From assembly GCA_016297495.1 (NCBI GenBank), contig JAEDGN010000006.1, forward strand, positions 1 to 63,963: a DNA stretch of 63,963 bases, given 5' to 3'. Both the position numbers and the translations under genes were made by a program. This DNA comes from Coprococcus sp. (GTDB lineage: Bacteria > Bacillota > Clostridia > Lachnospirales > Lachnospiraceae). This document shows positions 24,850 through 34,014 of this stretch, one piece after another (the stretch's first letter is position 1; each line of letters starts with the position of its first letter). The notes beneath the pieces are model-generated. The model saw only the letters and a list, made by a program, of their open reading frames with translations, was not told where the DNA came from and searched no databases.

Positions 24850-25737
24850 ATGAATCATCAGGTTTTGCTGATAGTTAATCCCATGGCTGGCCGTCAGAAA
24901 ATAAAGAATGAACTGATTTATGTTGTTGATGCATTGACAAAGGCCGGATTTGAAACGGTTATATATACAACTCAGAGCAAAGAGAAAACCATACGACTTT
25001 TTAAGGAAAAAGACAGTGAATTTGAACGGGTCATCTGCTGCGGCGGTGACGGTACTTTCAATGAGATTTTGTCGGCAACTATGGAATGGAAGAAAAAGCC
25101 GCTGCTTGGTTATATTCCTGCCGGTACTACCAATGATTTTGCATCCGGTCTGAAGCTTCCGACGGATATTAAAGCTGCAATACAGAATATTATTGATGGG
25201 GATTCCCGCACACTGGATGCAGGTGTTTTCAATGACCATTATTTCTCTTATGTTGCATCCTTTGGTGCATTTACAGAAACATCCTACTCAACGCCTCAGA
25301 ATTATAAAAATGCTCTCGGACATCTGGCTTATATTCTGGAAGGAATCAAGGAGATACCGGCATTTACATCCTATCCGATCCATATCGAAGCAGATGGTCA
25401 GATTTATGAGGATTCGTACATTTTTGGTGCTGTCAGCAATGCAAAAAGTGTTGGCGGCATTCTGAAGATGAGCGATGATATCGTGGATCTGAATGATGGA
25501 CTTTTTGAAGTTATGATGATAAGAATGCCCAGAACACTGATGGACCTCAGTACCATTGTTGCTTCTCTTAATTCTTCAAAATACGATCCGTCCATGTTTG
25601 TGTTTTTCCAGACCTGCAGACTGGAGATCGTATCTGATCAGGAACTGGTATGGTCACTGGACGGTGAAAGAATGAATGGCGGACATCATGCGCATATTGT
25701 CTGTGTGAAGGATGCTTTCAGATTGTCAACTGTATGA
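24850..25737 (+). CDS. diacylglycerol/lipid kinase family protein (YegS/DgkB-like)
   Basis: A 295-residue lipid kinase of the DAGK catalytic family. NPMAGRQK near the start and CGGDGTFNEIL (near residues 60-70) are the nucleotide-binding motifs, with LGYIPAGTTNDFA as the third family block. It may recycle diacylglycerol from lipid-anchored polymer synthesis, as DgkB does in other Gram-positive bacteria; this is inferred. GGAGG precedes the ATG. It ends just before a metallophosphoesterase gene and the two are likely cotranscribed. Confidence 0.9.
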   Translation: MNHQVLLIVNPMAGRQKIKNELIYVVDALTKAGFETVIYTTQSKEKTIRLFKEKDSEFERVICCGGDGTFNEILSATMEWKKKPLLGYIPAGTTNDFASGLKLPTDIKAAIQNIIDGDSRTLDAGVFNDHYFSYVASFGAFTETSYSTPQNYKNALGHLAYILEGIKEIPAFTSYPIHIEADGQIYEDSYIFGAVSNAKSVGGILKMSDDIVDLNDGLFEVMMIRMPRTLMDLSTIVASLNSSKYDPSMFVFFQTCRLEIVSDQELVWSLDGERMNGGHHAHIVCVKDAFRLSTV

Positions 25738-25753
25738 AGGAACTGGTGGGAAG

Positions 25754-26635
25754 ATGAATACGATATATCAATTTATCATACCGGCTGCGGCTTTCTCCAT
25801 GGCGGCAGCCGTACGCATCCGCTATGAATGTCGTCATTTTAAAACGGAATATTATGATATCGTATCGGATAGAATACCGGAAGCTTTTGATGGCTTCCGT
25901 TTTGTCATGCTGTCCGATCTTCACAATTACGATTTTGATCATGGCAACCGAAAGCTTCTGCAGCAGATAGAAGCTTTGAAACCGGATGCTGTGATGATTG
26001 CAGGGGATATGATCGATGCCAGTCCGGGTGCAGATATGACTGTGGCTCTGAAGTTCATACATGATATATGTGATCGGTGGCCTGTTTATTTTGGCAATGG
26101 CAACCATGAGCAGCGGATTCGTCTTTACCCGCAGACCTATGGCGACATGTATGAGAAATGGTCATCGGGTATACAGCATAAAAATCTGCATCTTCTGTGT
26201 AATAACCATTTAACACTGGAACGGGATGGCGGCAGGATCAATCTATATGGACTGGAAATGGACAGGATTTATTATAAACGTTTTAAAAGGACAGAGATGT
26301 CGGAACGTTACCTGAATGAGACGCTTGGAAAATGCAGCAGAGACATTTATAATATTCTTATTGCACATAATCCGCTGTATTTTGATCAATATGCCGGCTG
26401 GGGTGCTGACCTTATTCTATCCGGACATGTACATGGAGGCGTTATGATACTGCCTTTTCTTGGCGGTGTCATTTCACCTCAGATACAGTTGTTCCCCAAA
26501 TATTATGCCGGAGAGTACGTGCTTGGAGAAAGCCATATGATTCTGAGCCGTGGACTCCATATGCATAGTATTCCTGTCAGGCTGTTTAATATGCCGGAGC
26601 TGTCCTTTGTAATACTTCACAGGTCCCAAGAATAA
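25754..26635 (+). CDS. membrane-anchored metallophosphoesterase (YkuE-like)
   Basis: A 293-residue calcineurin-like phosphoesterase. A hydrophobic N-terminal segment (about residues 4-20) would anchor it or act as a signal. Metal-site motifs are complete: MLSDLHNYDFDHG, IAGDMID, GNGNHE, and SGHVHGG with IAHNP before it. Substrate unknown. The ATG at 25754 is preferred because GGTGGG lies before it and it gives the expected N-terminus; an ATG at 25712 inside the previous gene is the alternative. Confidence 0.88.
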   Translation: MNTIYQFIIPAAAFSMAAAVRIRYECRHFKTEYYDIVSDRIPEAFDGFRFVMLSDLHNYDFDHGNRKLLQQIEALKPDAVMIAGDMIDASPGADMTVALKFIHDICDRWPVYFGNGNHEQRIRLYPQTYGDMYEKWSSGIQHKNLHLLCNNHLTLERDGGRINLYGLEMDRIYYKRFKRTEMSERYLNETLGKCSRDIYNILIAHNPLYFDQYAGWGADLILSGHVHGGVMILPFLGGVISPQIQLFPKYYAGEYVLGESHMILSRGLHMHSIPVRLFNMPELSFVILHRSQE

Positions 26636-26649
26636 ATCGCATAAACTTG

Positions 26650-26678
26650 TTGACAGAATAGTCGGAAAATGCCAAAAT
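26650..26678 (+). promoter_or_regulatory. promoter of scpA
   Basis: A perfect TTGACA and a weaker CAAAAT are 17 bases apart, about 28 bases before the scpA start. Confidence 0.55.
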
Positions 26679-26705
26679 AGATAGACGAAAGGTTCAAGGC
26701 ATATT

Positions 26706-27497
26706 ATGGAGATTACATTTAAGCTAAAGGTCTTTGAAGGACCGCTGGATCTCTTGCTGCATCTTATTGATATCAATAAAATTGATATTTATGATATTCC
26801 AATTGCTCTGATTACAGATCAGTACATGGCTTATATAAAAAAAATGCAGATCGAAGATATGGATGTGACCAGCGATTTTCTGGTTATGGCTGCTACATTG
26901 CTGCGTATCAAGTCTAAAATGCTTCTCCCGGTGGAAAAAGTGGAGTCGGAGGCAACAGGTGAGGATCCGAGAATGGAACTTGTTAATCGTCTTCTGGAGT
27001 ATAAGACCTACAAGTATATTGCTCAGGAATTGAAAGACAGAGCGGTTCTCGCATCTCAGTCAGTATTCAAGCCTATGACGATTCCCGGTGACATGGTCTA
27101 TACGGAACCGCCGGTGGATCTGGATGAACTTGTTGGAGACATGGATCTTGCCAGACTGCATACTATTTTTCAGTCAGTGATGAAAAGGCAATTTGACAAG
27201 ATCGATCCGATCAGGAGTCAGTATGGGCGTATTGAACAGGAGCCGGTGAAACTGTCTGATAAAATGAATGACATCAGGAATATCATTTTCCGCAGACATA
27301 CACGTATAAGTTTCCGTGGACTTCTTGACGGTCAGGCCACGAAGGAAGAAGTTATTGTGACGTTTCTTGCCATACTTGAATTAATGAAGGATGGATCTGT
27401 TACAATTACTCAGGAAACTTTATTTGATGATATTTATATCTCTGGGAGGGAATTGTCTGAAGCAGGAGTCGGAGAAGCAACAGGAGTGACAGGATAA
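26706..27497 (+). CDS. scpA: segregation and condensation protein ScpA
   Basis: Kleisin subunit of the SMC-ScpAB condensin. The 263-residue protein opens with FEGPLDLLLHLIDINKIDIYDIPI, the SMC-binding N-terminal helix region, then TSDFLVMAATLLRIKSKMLLP, and ends with a winged-helix domain (ISFRGLLDGQATKEEVIVTFLAILELMKDG). The ribosome binding site is weak. Its stop overlaps the scpB start by one base. Confidence 0.95.
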   Translation: MEITFKLKVFEGPLDLLLHLIDINKIDIYDIPIALITDQYMAYIKKMQIEDMDVTSDFLVMAATLLRIKSKMLLPVEKVESEATGEDPRMELVNRLLEYKTYKYIAQELKDRAVLASQSVFKPMTIPGDMVYTEPPVDLDELVGDMDLARLHTIFQSVMKRQFDKIDPIRSQYGRIEQEPVKLSDKMNDIRNIIFRRHTRISFRGLLDGQATKEEVIVTFLAILELMKDGSVTITQETLFDDIYISGRELSEAGVGEATGVTG

Positions 27498-28078
27498 TGG
27501 AACAAATTTTAAAACCCGAAGAGGCATCAGCTGCCATTGAGGCGATTCTTTTTACCATGGGAGAAGCTGTCAGTGCAGAAGCTATCGGTGCGGCCATCGG
27601 CCATGATAAAGAAACAGTCATTAAAATAGCCCGTCATTTGATGGATCGATATCGGGATGAAAAGAGAGGTATCCGCATCATAGAGCTGGATGGTTCTTTT
27701 CAGATGTGTACCAGTCCGGAGATGTATGATTACGTGATCAGCCTGACACATCAGCCGAAGAAGCAGGTATTGACAGATGTTATGCTGGAAACACTGGCGA
27801 TAGTAGCCTATAAACAGCCGGTGACAAGAGCTGAGATCGAGCAGATCAGGGGCGTCAGCTGCAGTCATGCCATCAATAAGCTTCTGGAATACGGACTGAT
27901 TACGGAAGCCGGAAGGCTGAATGCACCGGGCAGGCCGATACTGTTTGCCACAACAGAAGATTTTTTAAGAACTTTTGGTGTTACATCTGCGGAGAATCTG
28001 CCATCAGTATCTCCGGAAGATATGGAGAATCTGAAAACAGAGGCTGAAGAAGAAATCCAAATGAAACTTGACATATAG
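27497..28078 (+). CDS. scpB: segregation and condensation protein ScpB
   Basis: Forms a dimer on ScpA in the condensin complex. The 193-residue protein has two winged-helix domains; AAIEAILFTMGEAVSAEAI and LETLAIVAYKQPVTRAEIEQIRGVS are the family blocks. The TAATG junction with scpA implies coupled translation. Confidence 0.95.
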   Translation: MEQILKPEEASAAIEAILFTMGEAVSAEAIGAAIGHDKETVIKIARHLMDRYRDEKRGIRIIELDGSFQMCTSPEMYDYVISLTHQPKKQVLTDVMLETLAIVAYKQPVTRAEIEQIRGVSCSHAINKLLEYGLITEAGRLNAPGRPILFATTEDFLRTFGVTSAENLPSVSPEDMENLKTEAEEEIQMKLDI

Positions 28079-28090
28079 GAAGGAACTGTT

Positions 28091-29485
28091 ATGAAGAATT
28101 CAAAGAAAAAAACAATACGTTTTTATGTGACATTGGCTGGCATTAAAGTGCTGATCAAAGTATTACAGCTGTGCGGCAGGAATGCTACCCATGTGCCGGG
28201 AAGAAAAGCAATCAATATATGTCCTGATTTTCTGGATCAGATTGATAAACCGGAGTTTATCATTGGTATTACCGGTACCAACGGAAAGACCACTGTATCA
28301 AATCTGATTGCAGATGTTATGCAGGACAATGGCTATGATATTGTAGATAATCGATTCGGCGGTAATATCGATTCGGGTATCGCTTCCGCTTTGATCAAAA
28401 ATTCGACCATGGGCGGTCATATGAAGAAGAAATATGCCGTGCTTGAGATAGATGAGAGGATGACCACCAAGATATTCCCTTATGTTCAGCCGGATATTCT
28501 GGTCTGCACCAATCTTTTCCGGGATTCCTACAGGAGAAATGCTCACACTGAATTTATTTCTGGTATTCTCGATAAGACAATTCCTGCAAGATCCAGACTG
28601 GTACTGAACGGAGAGGATCTGATCAGCAATCATCTTGCTATGAATAATCAACGTGTTTATTTTGGTATTGAGTGCCAGGATGGCCGTACAACTCCTACGA
28701 ATAATATTATCAATGATATGGTGGCATGCCCAAAATGCGGTGCCAGACTGAATTATGAATATGTCCGTTATAACCATATAGGAAGAGCATTCTGTCCAAA
28801 TTGTGATTTTGGCTCTCCGGAGATGGATTATGCAGTAGAATCTGTTGATTATGAAAAGCGGAGAGTGCATATTCGTACACCAAAGGGAAAACTGGATATC
28901 AAGCTCCTTGGAGACAATATTACAGATGCGTATAATACAGTGACAGCAGTTGCTGCTCTTGAAGAATTTGGTCTGTCAGGGGAGGCTATCTGCCGTTCCT
29001 TTGAGAAGATGAAAATTGCGGGTACACGATTCGACAGTGTGGAGATCAATGGAAGAAAGATTATCCTGGATGTGGCAAAGGGGCAGAATCCGATTGCCTG
29101 TTCGAGAGTATGCGATTTTGTCCGTCATGAGCCGGGGAAAAAGGCAGTTGTGCTGATTATTGATGATTTTTATGACCGTCAGGAATCATCAGAAAATATC
29201 GCATGGTTTTTTGATACTGATTTTGAGTTCCTCAATGATCCGGGTATTGTTCAGGTAGTAGTAGGTGGTCTTCGCTGTCAGGATATGCATCTGCGTCTGC
29301 TGATGGCCGGAATTCCGGAAGAGAATATTGTCTGCTGTGATAAAGAGACAGACACAGCAGAATATGTAGATCTGGAAAAGGCAGAACATGTCTATGTTCT
29401 GCATGATATTTATACGACTCAGTATGCAAAAGCCATCAAGAAGCGAATCAGTGAACGTATGCAGGAGGGAGGTAAGGAAGCATGA
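28091..29485 (+). CDS. murT: lipid II isoglutaminyl synthase, MurT subunit
   Basis: Mur-ligase-like subunit that activates the alpha-carboxyl of D-glutamate in lipid II with ATP, so that its partner GatD can supply ammonia to form D-isoglutamine. The 464-residue protein has the P-loop GITGTNGKTT (near residues 59-68), a zinc ribbon made of CPKCG and CPNC (about residues 216-239), and the C-terminal MurT domain (IIDDFYDRQESS, WFFDTDFEFL). The gene overlaps its GatD-like partner by four bases. The partner lacks its catalytic residues (see next entry), so the ammonia source is in doubt. Confidence 0.93.
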   Translation: MKNSKKKTIRFYVTLAGIKVLIKVLQLCGRNATHVPGRKAINICPDFLDQIDKPEFIIGITGTNGKTTVSNLIADVMQDNGYDIVDNRFGGNIDSGIASALIKNSTMGGHMKKKYAVLEIDERMTTKIFPYVQPDILVCTNLFRDSYRRNAHTEFISGILDKTIPARSRLVLNGEDLISNHLAMNNQRVYFGIECQDGRTTPTNNIINDMVACPKCGARLNYEYVRYNHIGRAFCPNCDFGSPEMDYAVESVDYEKRRVHIRTPKGKLDIKLLGDNITDAYNTVTAVAALEEFGLSGEAICRSFEKMKIAGTRFDSVEINGRKIILDVAKGQNPIACSRVCDFVRHEPGKKAVVLIIDDFYDRQESSENIAWFFDTDFEFLNDPGIVQVVVGGLRCQDMHLRLLMAGIPEENIVCCDKETDTAEYVDLEKAEHVYVLHDIYTTQYAKAIKKRISERMQEGGKEA

Positions 29486-30198
29486 TACGTATAGAAGTTT
29501 TGTTTTCAGAATTTTGTGGTATCTTTGCGGATTCCAGCAATATCCGCTATCTTGAAAAATGCCTGCCGGATGCGGAGTTTGTGTATACAGCATATACGGA
29601 TGAGCCTCTTTTTGTGACGGAAACGCCCGCTCTGATTTATATGGGGGCCATGAGTGAAAGTACCCAGGAAAAAGTCATCAGTAAATTAATGCCTTACAGA
29701 GATCGTATAAAAGAACTGATTGAAAAGGATGTACCAATTCTCCTGACCAATAATGCCATGGAGATCCTGGGACAGTATATTGAAAATGAAGACGGATCCA
29801 GAATCCAGGCGCTCAATCTCTATCCTTTCTATGCCAGGAGGGATATGATGCACCGTTTCAACTGTCTCGTAAGAGGACATTACAAAGAGTTTGAGATGGT
29901 GGGATTTAAGACACAGTTTACCATGGCTTATGGGGATACCGATGCTTATCCTTTTATCCATGTGGACAGAGGAACGGGCATGAATAGAGATACGGCCAAT
30001 GAGGGCATTCATGATCATAATCTTTTTGCAACCTATGTGATCGGTCCGTTACTGATTCTGAATCCATTGTTTACACGCTATCTGCTTCGTGAAGTCATGA
30101 AGCTGGAGAATGCGGAACTTGCTTTTGAATCAGTTATTATGGATGCCTATGAGCGCCGTCTCAAGGAATTTAAAGATCCGAAAACCGATTTTAATTAG
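29482..30198 (+). CDS. GatD-like glutamine amidotransferase homologue lacking catalytic Cys and His
   Basis: A 238-residue protein in the place of GatD, overlapping murT. Length, the DSSN-I region, MEILGQYI, the acidic turn EGIHDHNLFATY and GPLL-N-P match GatD of S. aureus as I recall it. At the nucleophile, where GatD has ICGGYQFLG with Cys94, this protein has LTNNAMEILG, with Asn90 (codon 29749-29751). At the His189 position (TYLHGP) it has TYVIGP, with Ile187. Three other cysteines (C12, C27, C128) are elsewhere. It is therefore unlikely to hydrolyse glutamine and may be structural, or MurT may use free ammonia. Confidence 0.75.
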   Translation: MIRIEVLFSEFCGIFADSSNIRYLEKCLPDAEFVYTAYTDEPLFVTETPALIYMGAMSESTQEKVISKLMPYRDRIKELIEKDVPILLTNNAMEILGQYIENEDGSRIQALNLYPFYARRDMMHRFNCLVRGHYKEFEMVGFKTQFTMAYGDTDAYPFIHVDRGTGMNRDTANEGIHDHNLFATYVIGPLLILNPLFTRYLLREVMKLENAELAFESVIMDAYERRLKEFKDPKTDFN

Positions 30199-30259
30199 AA
30201 TAAAAAAGCCGTTCCGGTGCACATTAAGTATATCAGCTTTTAGTGAAGGAGTGCAGAAA

Positions 30260-31207
30260 ATGATGAATATACAAAAATGTGCGATCATCGGATGTGGTGC
30301 GGTAGGCGCCACAACGGCTTATACGCTGCTGGGCAGCGGCCTGTTCAATGAACTGGTACTGATCGATATTAATCAGAAAAAGGCTGAGGGGGAAGCCATG
30401 GATATTGGACATGGAGTCCCCTTTATTCATCCGGTGGAAATATATGCCGGAACCTATGAAGATATCAGCGATGCCTACCTGGTGATTGTGACGGCCGGTG
30501 CCAATCAGATGCCTGGAGAATCAAGAATTGATCTGACAGAGAAGAATGTCCGTATTTTTCAGTCTATTATTCCTGAAATTGTACGATATAATACAGAGTG
30601 CCTGCTGCTCATAGTGGCAAATCCGGTGGATATTCTGACAACGGCGGCTCTCAGACTGTCAGGTTTTCCCCGGGAGAGAGTTATTGGCAGCGGAACGGTG
30701 CTTGACTCTTCCCGCTTCAAATACCAGCTCGGGGAATATATAGGCATAGATCACAGGAATGTGCATGCATTTATTATCGGTGAGCATGGAGACAGCGAGG
30801 TGGCTGTATGGAGCTCGGCAACAGTGTCCGGTATCGCCATCCGTGATTTTTGTGATGAACTTGGCATTGTTTTCACACGGGAACAGATGGATGATATTGT
30901 AGAAGATGTCAAAAACAGTGCCTATGAGATCATTGATCGAAAAGGAGCTACTTTTTATGGTGTAGCTCTGGCCGTCCGGCGAATTGCGGAGGCACTGATC
31001 AGGGATGAGCATTCGCTGCTTACGGTTTCAGGATACTGCAGCGGCGCTTATGAAATTGATGACGTATGTATAGGACTGCCGATGATCATTGGTCGGAATG
31101 GTATCGAGAATATTGTGGAGATTCCGCTGAATCAGCTTGAATCCTACAGTCTTCAGGAGTCGGCAGCTTCTCTGAAAAAAGTGTTGGCAGATATGGGTAT
31201 TAACTGA
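30260..31207 (+). CDS. ldh: L-lactate dehydrogenase
   Basis: Reduces pyruvate to L-lactate with NADH. The 315-residue protein has the Rossmann motif GCGAVGATTAY near residue 11, the acidic residue in VLIDIN that selects NAD, GANQMPGESR where glutamine (not arginine) favours lactate over malate, the substrate block VANPVDI, and the catalytic histidine in IGEHGDSE. The ATG at 30260 follows GAAGGAG by eight bases; an ATG one codon later is equally good. The frame is open for 150 bases upstream but that part is not family-like. Confidence 0.93.
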   Translation: MMNIQKCAIIGCGAVGATTAYTLLGSGLFNELVLIDINQKKAEGEAMDIGHGVPFIHPVEIYAGTYEDISDAYLVIVTAGANQMPGESRIDLTEKNVRIFQSIIPEIVRYNTECLLLIVANPVDILTTAALRLSGFPRERVIGSGTVLDSSRFKYQLGEYIGIDHRNVHAFIIGEHGDSEVAVWSSATVSGIAIRDFCDELGIVFTREQMDDIVEDVKNSAYEIIDRKGATFYGVALAVRRIAEALIRDEHSLLTVSGYCSGAYEIDDVCIGLPMIIGRNGIENIVEIPLNQLESYSLQESAASLKKVLADMGIN

Positions 31208-31259
31208 ACAAAGAACCGCATAAACTGTATCATGATACGTCTTGAATAAGAGGATGATT

Positions 31260-32423
31260 ATGAGAAGAATCCTGTGGTTTATTTTGTGCCTGATATTGCT
31301 GGCAGGACTGCCGATCTGCAGTGCTTTTGCAGATGAAACAGATGAAGAACTGAATCTGAACGCCCGCGCAGCGGTTCTGATGGACGCTGACAGCGGGCGT
31401 GTTTTGTATGGAAAGGATGCGGAAACAGCCTATCCCATGGCCAGCACCACCAAAATTATGACACTGCTTATAGCTTTGGAAGAAGGACAGCCGGATCATC
31501 TGGTAACGGCTTCGGACTATGCTGCTTCTATGCCTGAGGTATGCCTGGGAGTCAGGGAAGGGGAGCAGTACAGGCTTGGAGATCTTTATTATGCGCTGAT
31601 GCTTGAATCGTCCAACGATGCAGCCGTTATGATAGCAGAGGGGATTGCCGGCTCAGTGGAAAAATTTGCAGATCTGATGAATGAAAAGGCATTGCAGCTT
31701 GGATGTACCAATACCTATTTTATTACACCGAATGGCCTGGATGCCAGCGATGCAAAGGGCGTTCATTCTTCAACAGCAAAAGATATGGCTCTTATTATGC
31801 GTTATGCCATAGGTAATCAGGATTTCCTGAAAATTACTCGGACAGAGAGTTATCGTTTTTCTGATAAAGAGGGAAAAAGAAGCTTTTCATTAACGAATAA
31901 AAACGCATTGTTCGACATGATGGAAGGCGCTGTATCGGGGAAAACAGGTTATACGGGCAATGCCGGCTATTGTTATGTCTGCGCCGTTGAGCAGGGAGAT
32001 AAATGCTTTGTGGCATCGCTTCTGGGCAGTGGGTGGCCTCCTCATAAAAATTATAAATGGGAGGATGTTCAGATGCTGATGGCATATGGTGACACGTACT
32101 ATGAATATCAGACAATCAGAGTCAGTGATTATGAAAAAGAAATCTCTCTCCATGTTAACGGCGGCCGCACCGGAAGTGTTCTGCTCCGGCCAGATGATTA
32201 CGAATGCAGGGTCCTCATGGCGGATGGAGAAAAAATAGAAGCAAAGTCCATATTGCCCGGACAGATCGAAGCACCTGTACAGAAAGGAACGGATATAGGG
32301 ACCATAACCCTGTATCTGGATGGATTTCCGGTAGGACAGGGGGATTTTACTGTGACCGAATCAGTGGAAAAAGAAAGAGGCTGGGCTGACCTAAAAGATA
32401 TATTTCATAAAAAAAACGAATGA
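31260..32423 (+). CDS. D-alanyl-D-alanine carboxypeptidase, third copy
   Basis: Family S11 DD-carboxypeptidase of 387 residues. Signal peptide of about 22 residues (ILWFILCLILLAGLPICSAFA). Motifs: S62-TTK, SSN in LESSNDAAVM, K228-TG in GKTGYTG. The C-terminal domain resembles PBP5 but the end is charged (DLKDIFHKKNE), so membrane anchoring is less clear than in the 23.6 kb copy. The ATG at 31260 follows AAGAGG by six bases; the ATG at 31254 is too close to that site. Confidence 0.92.
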   Translation: MRRILWFILCLILLAGLPICSAFADETDEELNLNARAAVLMDADSGRVLYGKDAETAYPMASTTKIMTLLIALEEGQPDHLVTASDYAASMPEVCLGVREGEQYRLGDLYYALMLESSNDAAVMIAEGIAGSVEKFADLMNEKALQLGCTNTYFITPNGLDASDAKGVHSSTAKDMALIMRYAIGNQDFLKITRTESYRFSDKEGKRSFSLTNKNALFDMMEGAVSGKTGYTGNAGYCYVCAVEQGDKCFVASLLGSGWPPHKNYKWEDVQMLMAYGDTYYEYQTIRVSDYEKEISLHVNGGRTGSVLLRPDDYECRVLMADGEKIEAKSILPGQIEAPVQKGTDIGTITLYLDGFPVGQGDFTVTESVEKERGWADLKDIFHKKNE

Positions 32424-32463
32424 TAATCAATTTTTTTTTAATGGCTAAATCTTCTGGATATAC

Positions 32464-32492
32464 TTGCCTAAAAATAGCTTATTTGATAGAAT
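32464..32492 (+). promoter_or_regulatory. promoter of the Na+ pump operon
   Basis: TTGCCT and TAGAAT are separated by 17 bases, about 50 bases before the first ATG of the operon. Confidence 0.55.
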
Positions 32493-32541
32493 AACAGCGA
32501 ACTAATGAAGTAAATGCTAAAGAGAGAATGGAGGACGTAAT

Positions 32542-33996
32542 ATGGGTCATTCGAAGGCAATGTCTGCCAGAGAACGTATTGAATGCCTGTTGGATGCACA
32601 AAGTTTTGTTGAGATCGGTGCATCTGTACATGCAAGAAATACGGATTTTAACATGCCGTCACAGGATACGCCTGCAGACGGTGTTATTACAGGCTATGGA
32701 ACCATTGACAGCAATCTTGTCTATGTATTCAGCCAGGACGCTTCTGTTATGGGAGGCTCTATCGGCGAGATGCATGCAAGAAAAATAGAAAAAATTTATG
32801 ATCTGGCAATGAAGACAGGGGCGCCGGTCGTGGGTATGTATGACTGTGCGGGACTCCGTCTGCAGGAAGCGACAGACGCACTGGATGCACTGGGAAGACT
32901 GTATATGAAGCAGACAATGGCTTCGGGGGTTATTCCTCAATATGCAGCTGTATTCGGACAGTGCGGCGGTGGTACAGCACTGTTGACTTCATTGTCAGAT
33001 TTTACTTTTATGCTTAATGAGAATGCCTCTCTTTTTGTAAACGCACCAAATACCCTTGATGGCAACAGCATTGATAAATGTAACTGTGCAGGTGCGGTTT
33101 TCCAGAGCAGTGAGGCTGGAAATGTAGATTTTGTGTGCACAGAAGAGGATATTTTGCTTGAACAGCTGCGAAGTCTGATTCTGATGCTTCCTTTCAATCA
33201 CGAGGACGTGCTTGCCTATGATGGCTGTTCTGATAATTTGAATAGAAAAACTTCTGATTTGTCGTCGGCTGCCGATGCGGCTCTGGTTCTGCGTGAACTG
33301 GCTGATGCCGGACAGTATCTGGAGGTAAAAGGCAATTATGCAAAAGAAATGACAACGGCTTTTATTAAACTCAATGGTCTGACGGTAGGTGCTGTTGCCA
33401 ACAGGAATACAGTAACAGATGAAGAAGGCAATGTAACGGAAGAATTCCCGAAGACTCTGACAGTAGACGGCATGGAAAAGGCTGCGGAATTTATCCGTTT
33501 CTGTGATGCATTTTCCATACCTGTACTGACTCTGGTTGATACGACCGGATTCGAAACAAGTGTCAGTGCAGAAAAGGGTACGGCGAGAGCTGCTGCAAAG
33601 CTTATTCATACTTTTGCAGACACAACTTCACCTAAGATCACACTGATTACAGGGGAAGCTTTCGGCAGTGCCTATCTGACCATGAATTCAGGTCATATCG
33701 GGGCAGATATGGTATTTGCATGGCCATCCTCCTGTATTGGAATGATGCGTCCGGATAAAGCTGTAAAGATCATCTACAATGATGAGATCAATGCTTCTGA
33801 TAATGCGCAGGCTCTGATTGCCGAGAAGACAGCTGCATATGAGGTGCTTCAGACAAGTCCGGAAGCTGCGGCAGGACGCGGCTATGTGGATACAGTGATC
33901 GATCCTGAGGATACGAGACAGCATGTGATTGCTGCATTGGAGATGCTGTATACGAAGAGAGCAGTCTGCCCACCGAAAAAACACAGTACCCTGTAA
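32542..33996 (+). CDS. acyl-CoA carboxyltransferase subunit (MmdA / 12S-like)
   Basis: A 484-residue carboxyltransferase of the crotonase fold with two repeated halves, related to methylmalonyl-CoA decarboxylase alpha subunit and the transcarboxylase 12S subunit. ARERIECLLD near the start, CGGGTAL, and LVDTTGFETSVSAEKGTARAAAKLIH and GEAFGSAYLTMNS later are family blocks. It would move a carboxyl group between an acyl-CoA (methylmalonyl-, malonyl- or glutaconyl-CoA) and biotin. GGAGG precedes the ATG. It heads a five-gene operon with the gamma, biotin, beta and a second carboxyltransferase subunit. The exact acyl-CoA is not shown. Confidence 0.88.
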   Translation: MGHSKAMSARERIECLLDAQSFVEIGASVHARNTDFNMPSQDTPADGVITGYGTIDSNLVYVFSQDASVMGGSIGEMHARKIEKIYDLAMKTGAPVVGMYDCAGLRLQEATDALDALGRLYMKQTMASGVIPQYAAVFGQCGGGTALLTSLSDFTFMLNENASLFVNAPNTLDGNSIDKCNCAGAVFQSSEAGNVDFVCTEEDILLEQLRSLILMLPFNHEDVLAYDGCSDNLNRKTSDLSSAADAALVLRELADAGQYLEVKGNYAKEMTTAFIKLNGLTVGAVANRNTVTDEEGNVTEEFPKTLTVDGMEKAAEFIRFCDAFSIPVLTLVDTTGFETSVSAEKGTARAAAKLIHTFADTTSPKITLITGEAFGSAYLTMNSGHIGADMVFAWPSSCIGMMRPDKAVKIIYNDEINASDNAQALIAEKTAAYEVLQTSPEAAAGRGYVDTVIDPEDTRQHVIAALEMLYTKRAVCPPKKHSTL

Positions 33997-34014
33997 CCAA
34001 AGGCGGTGAATGGA

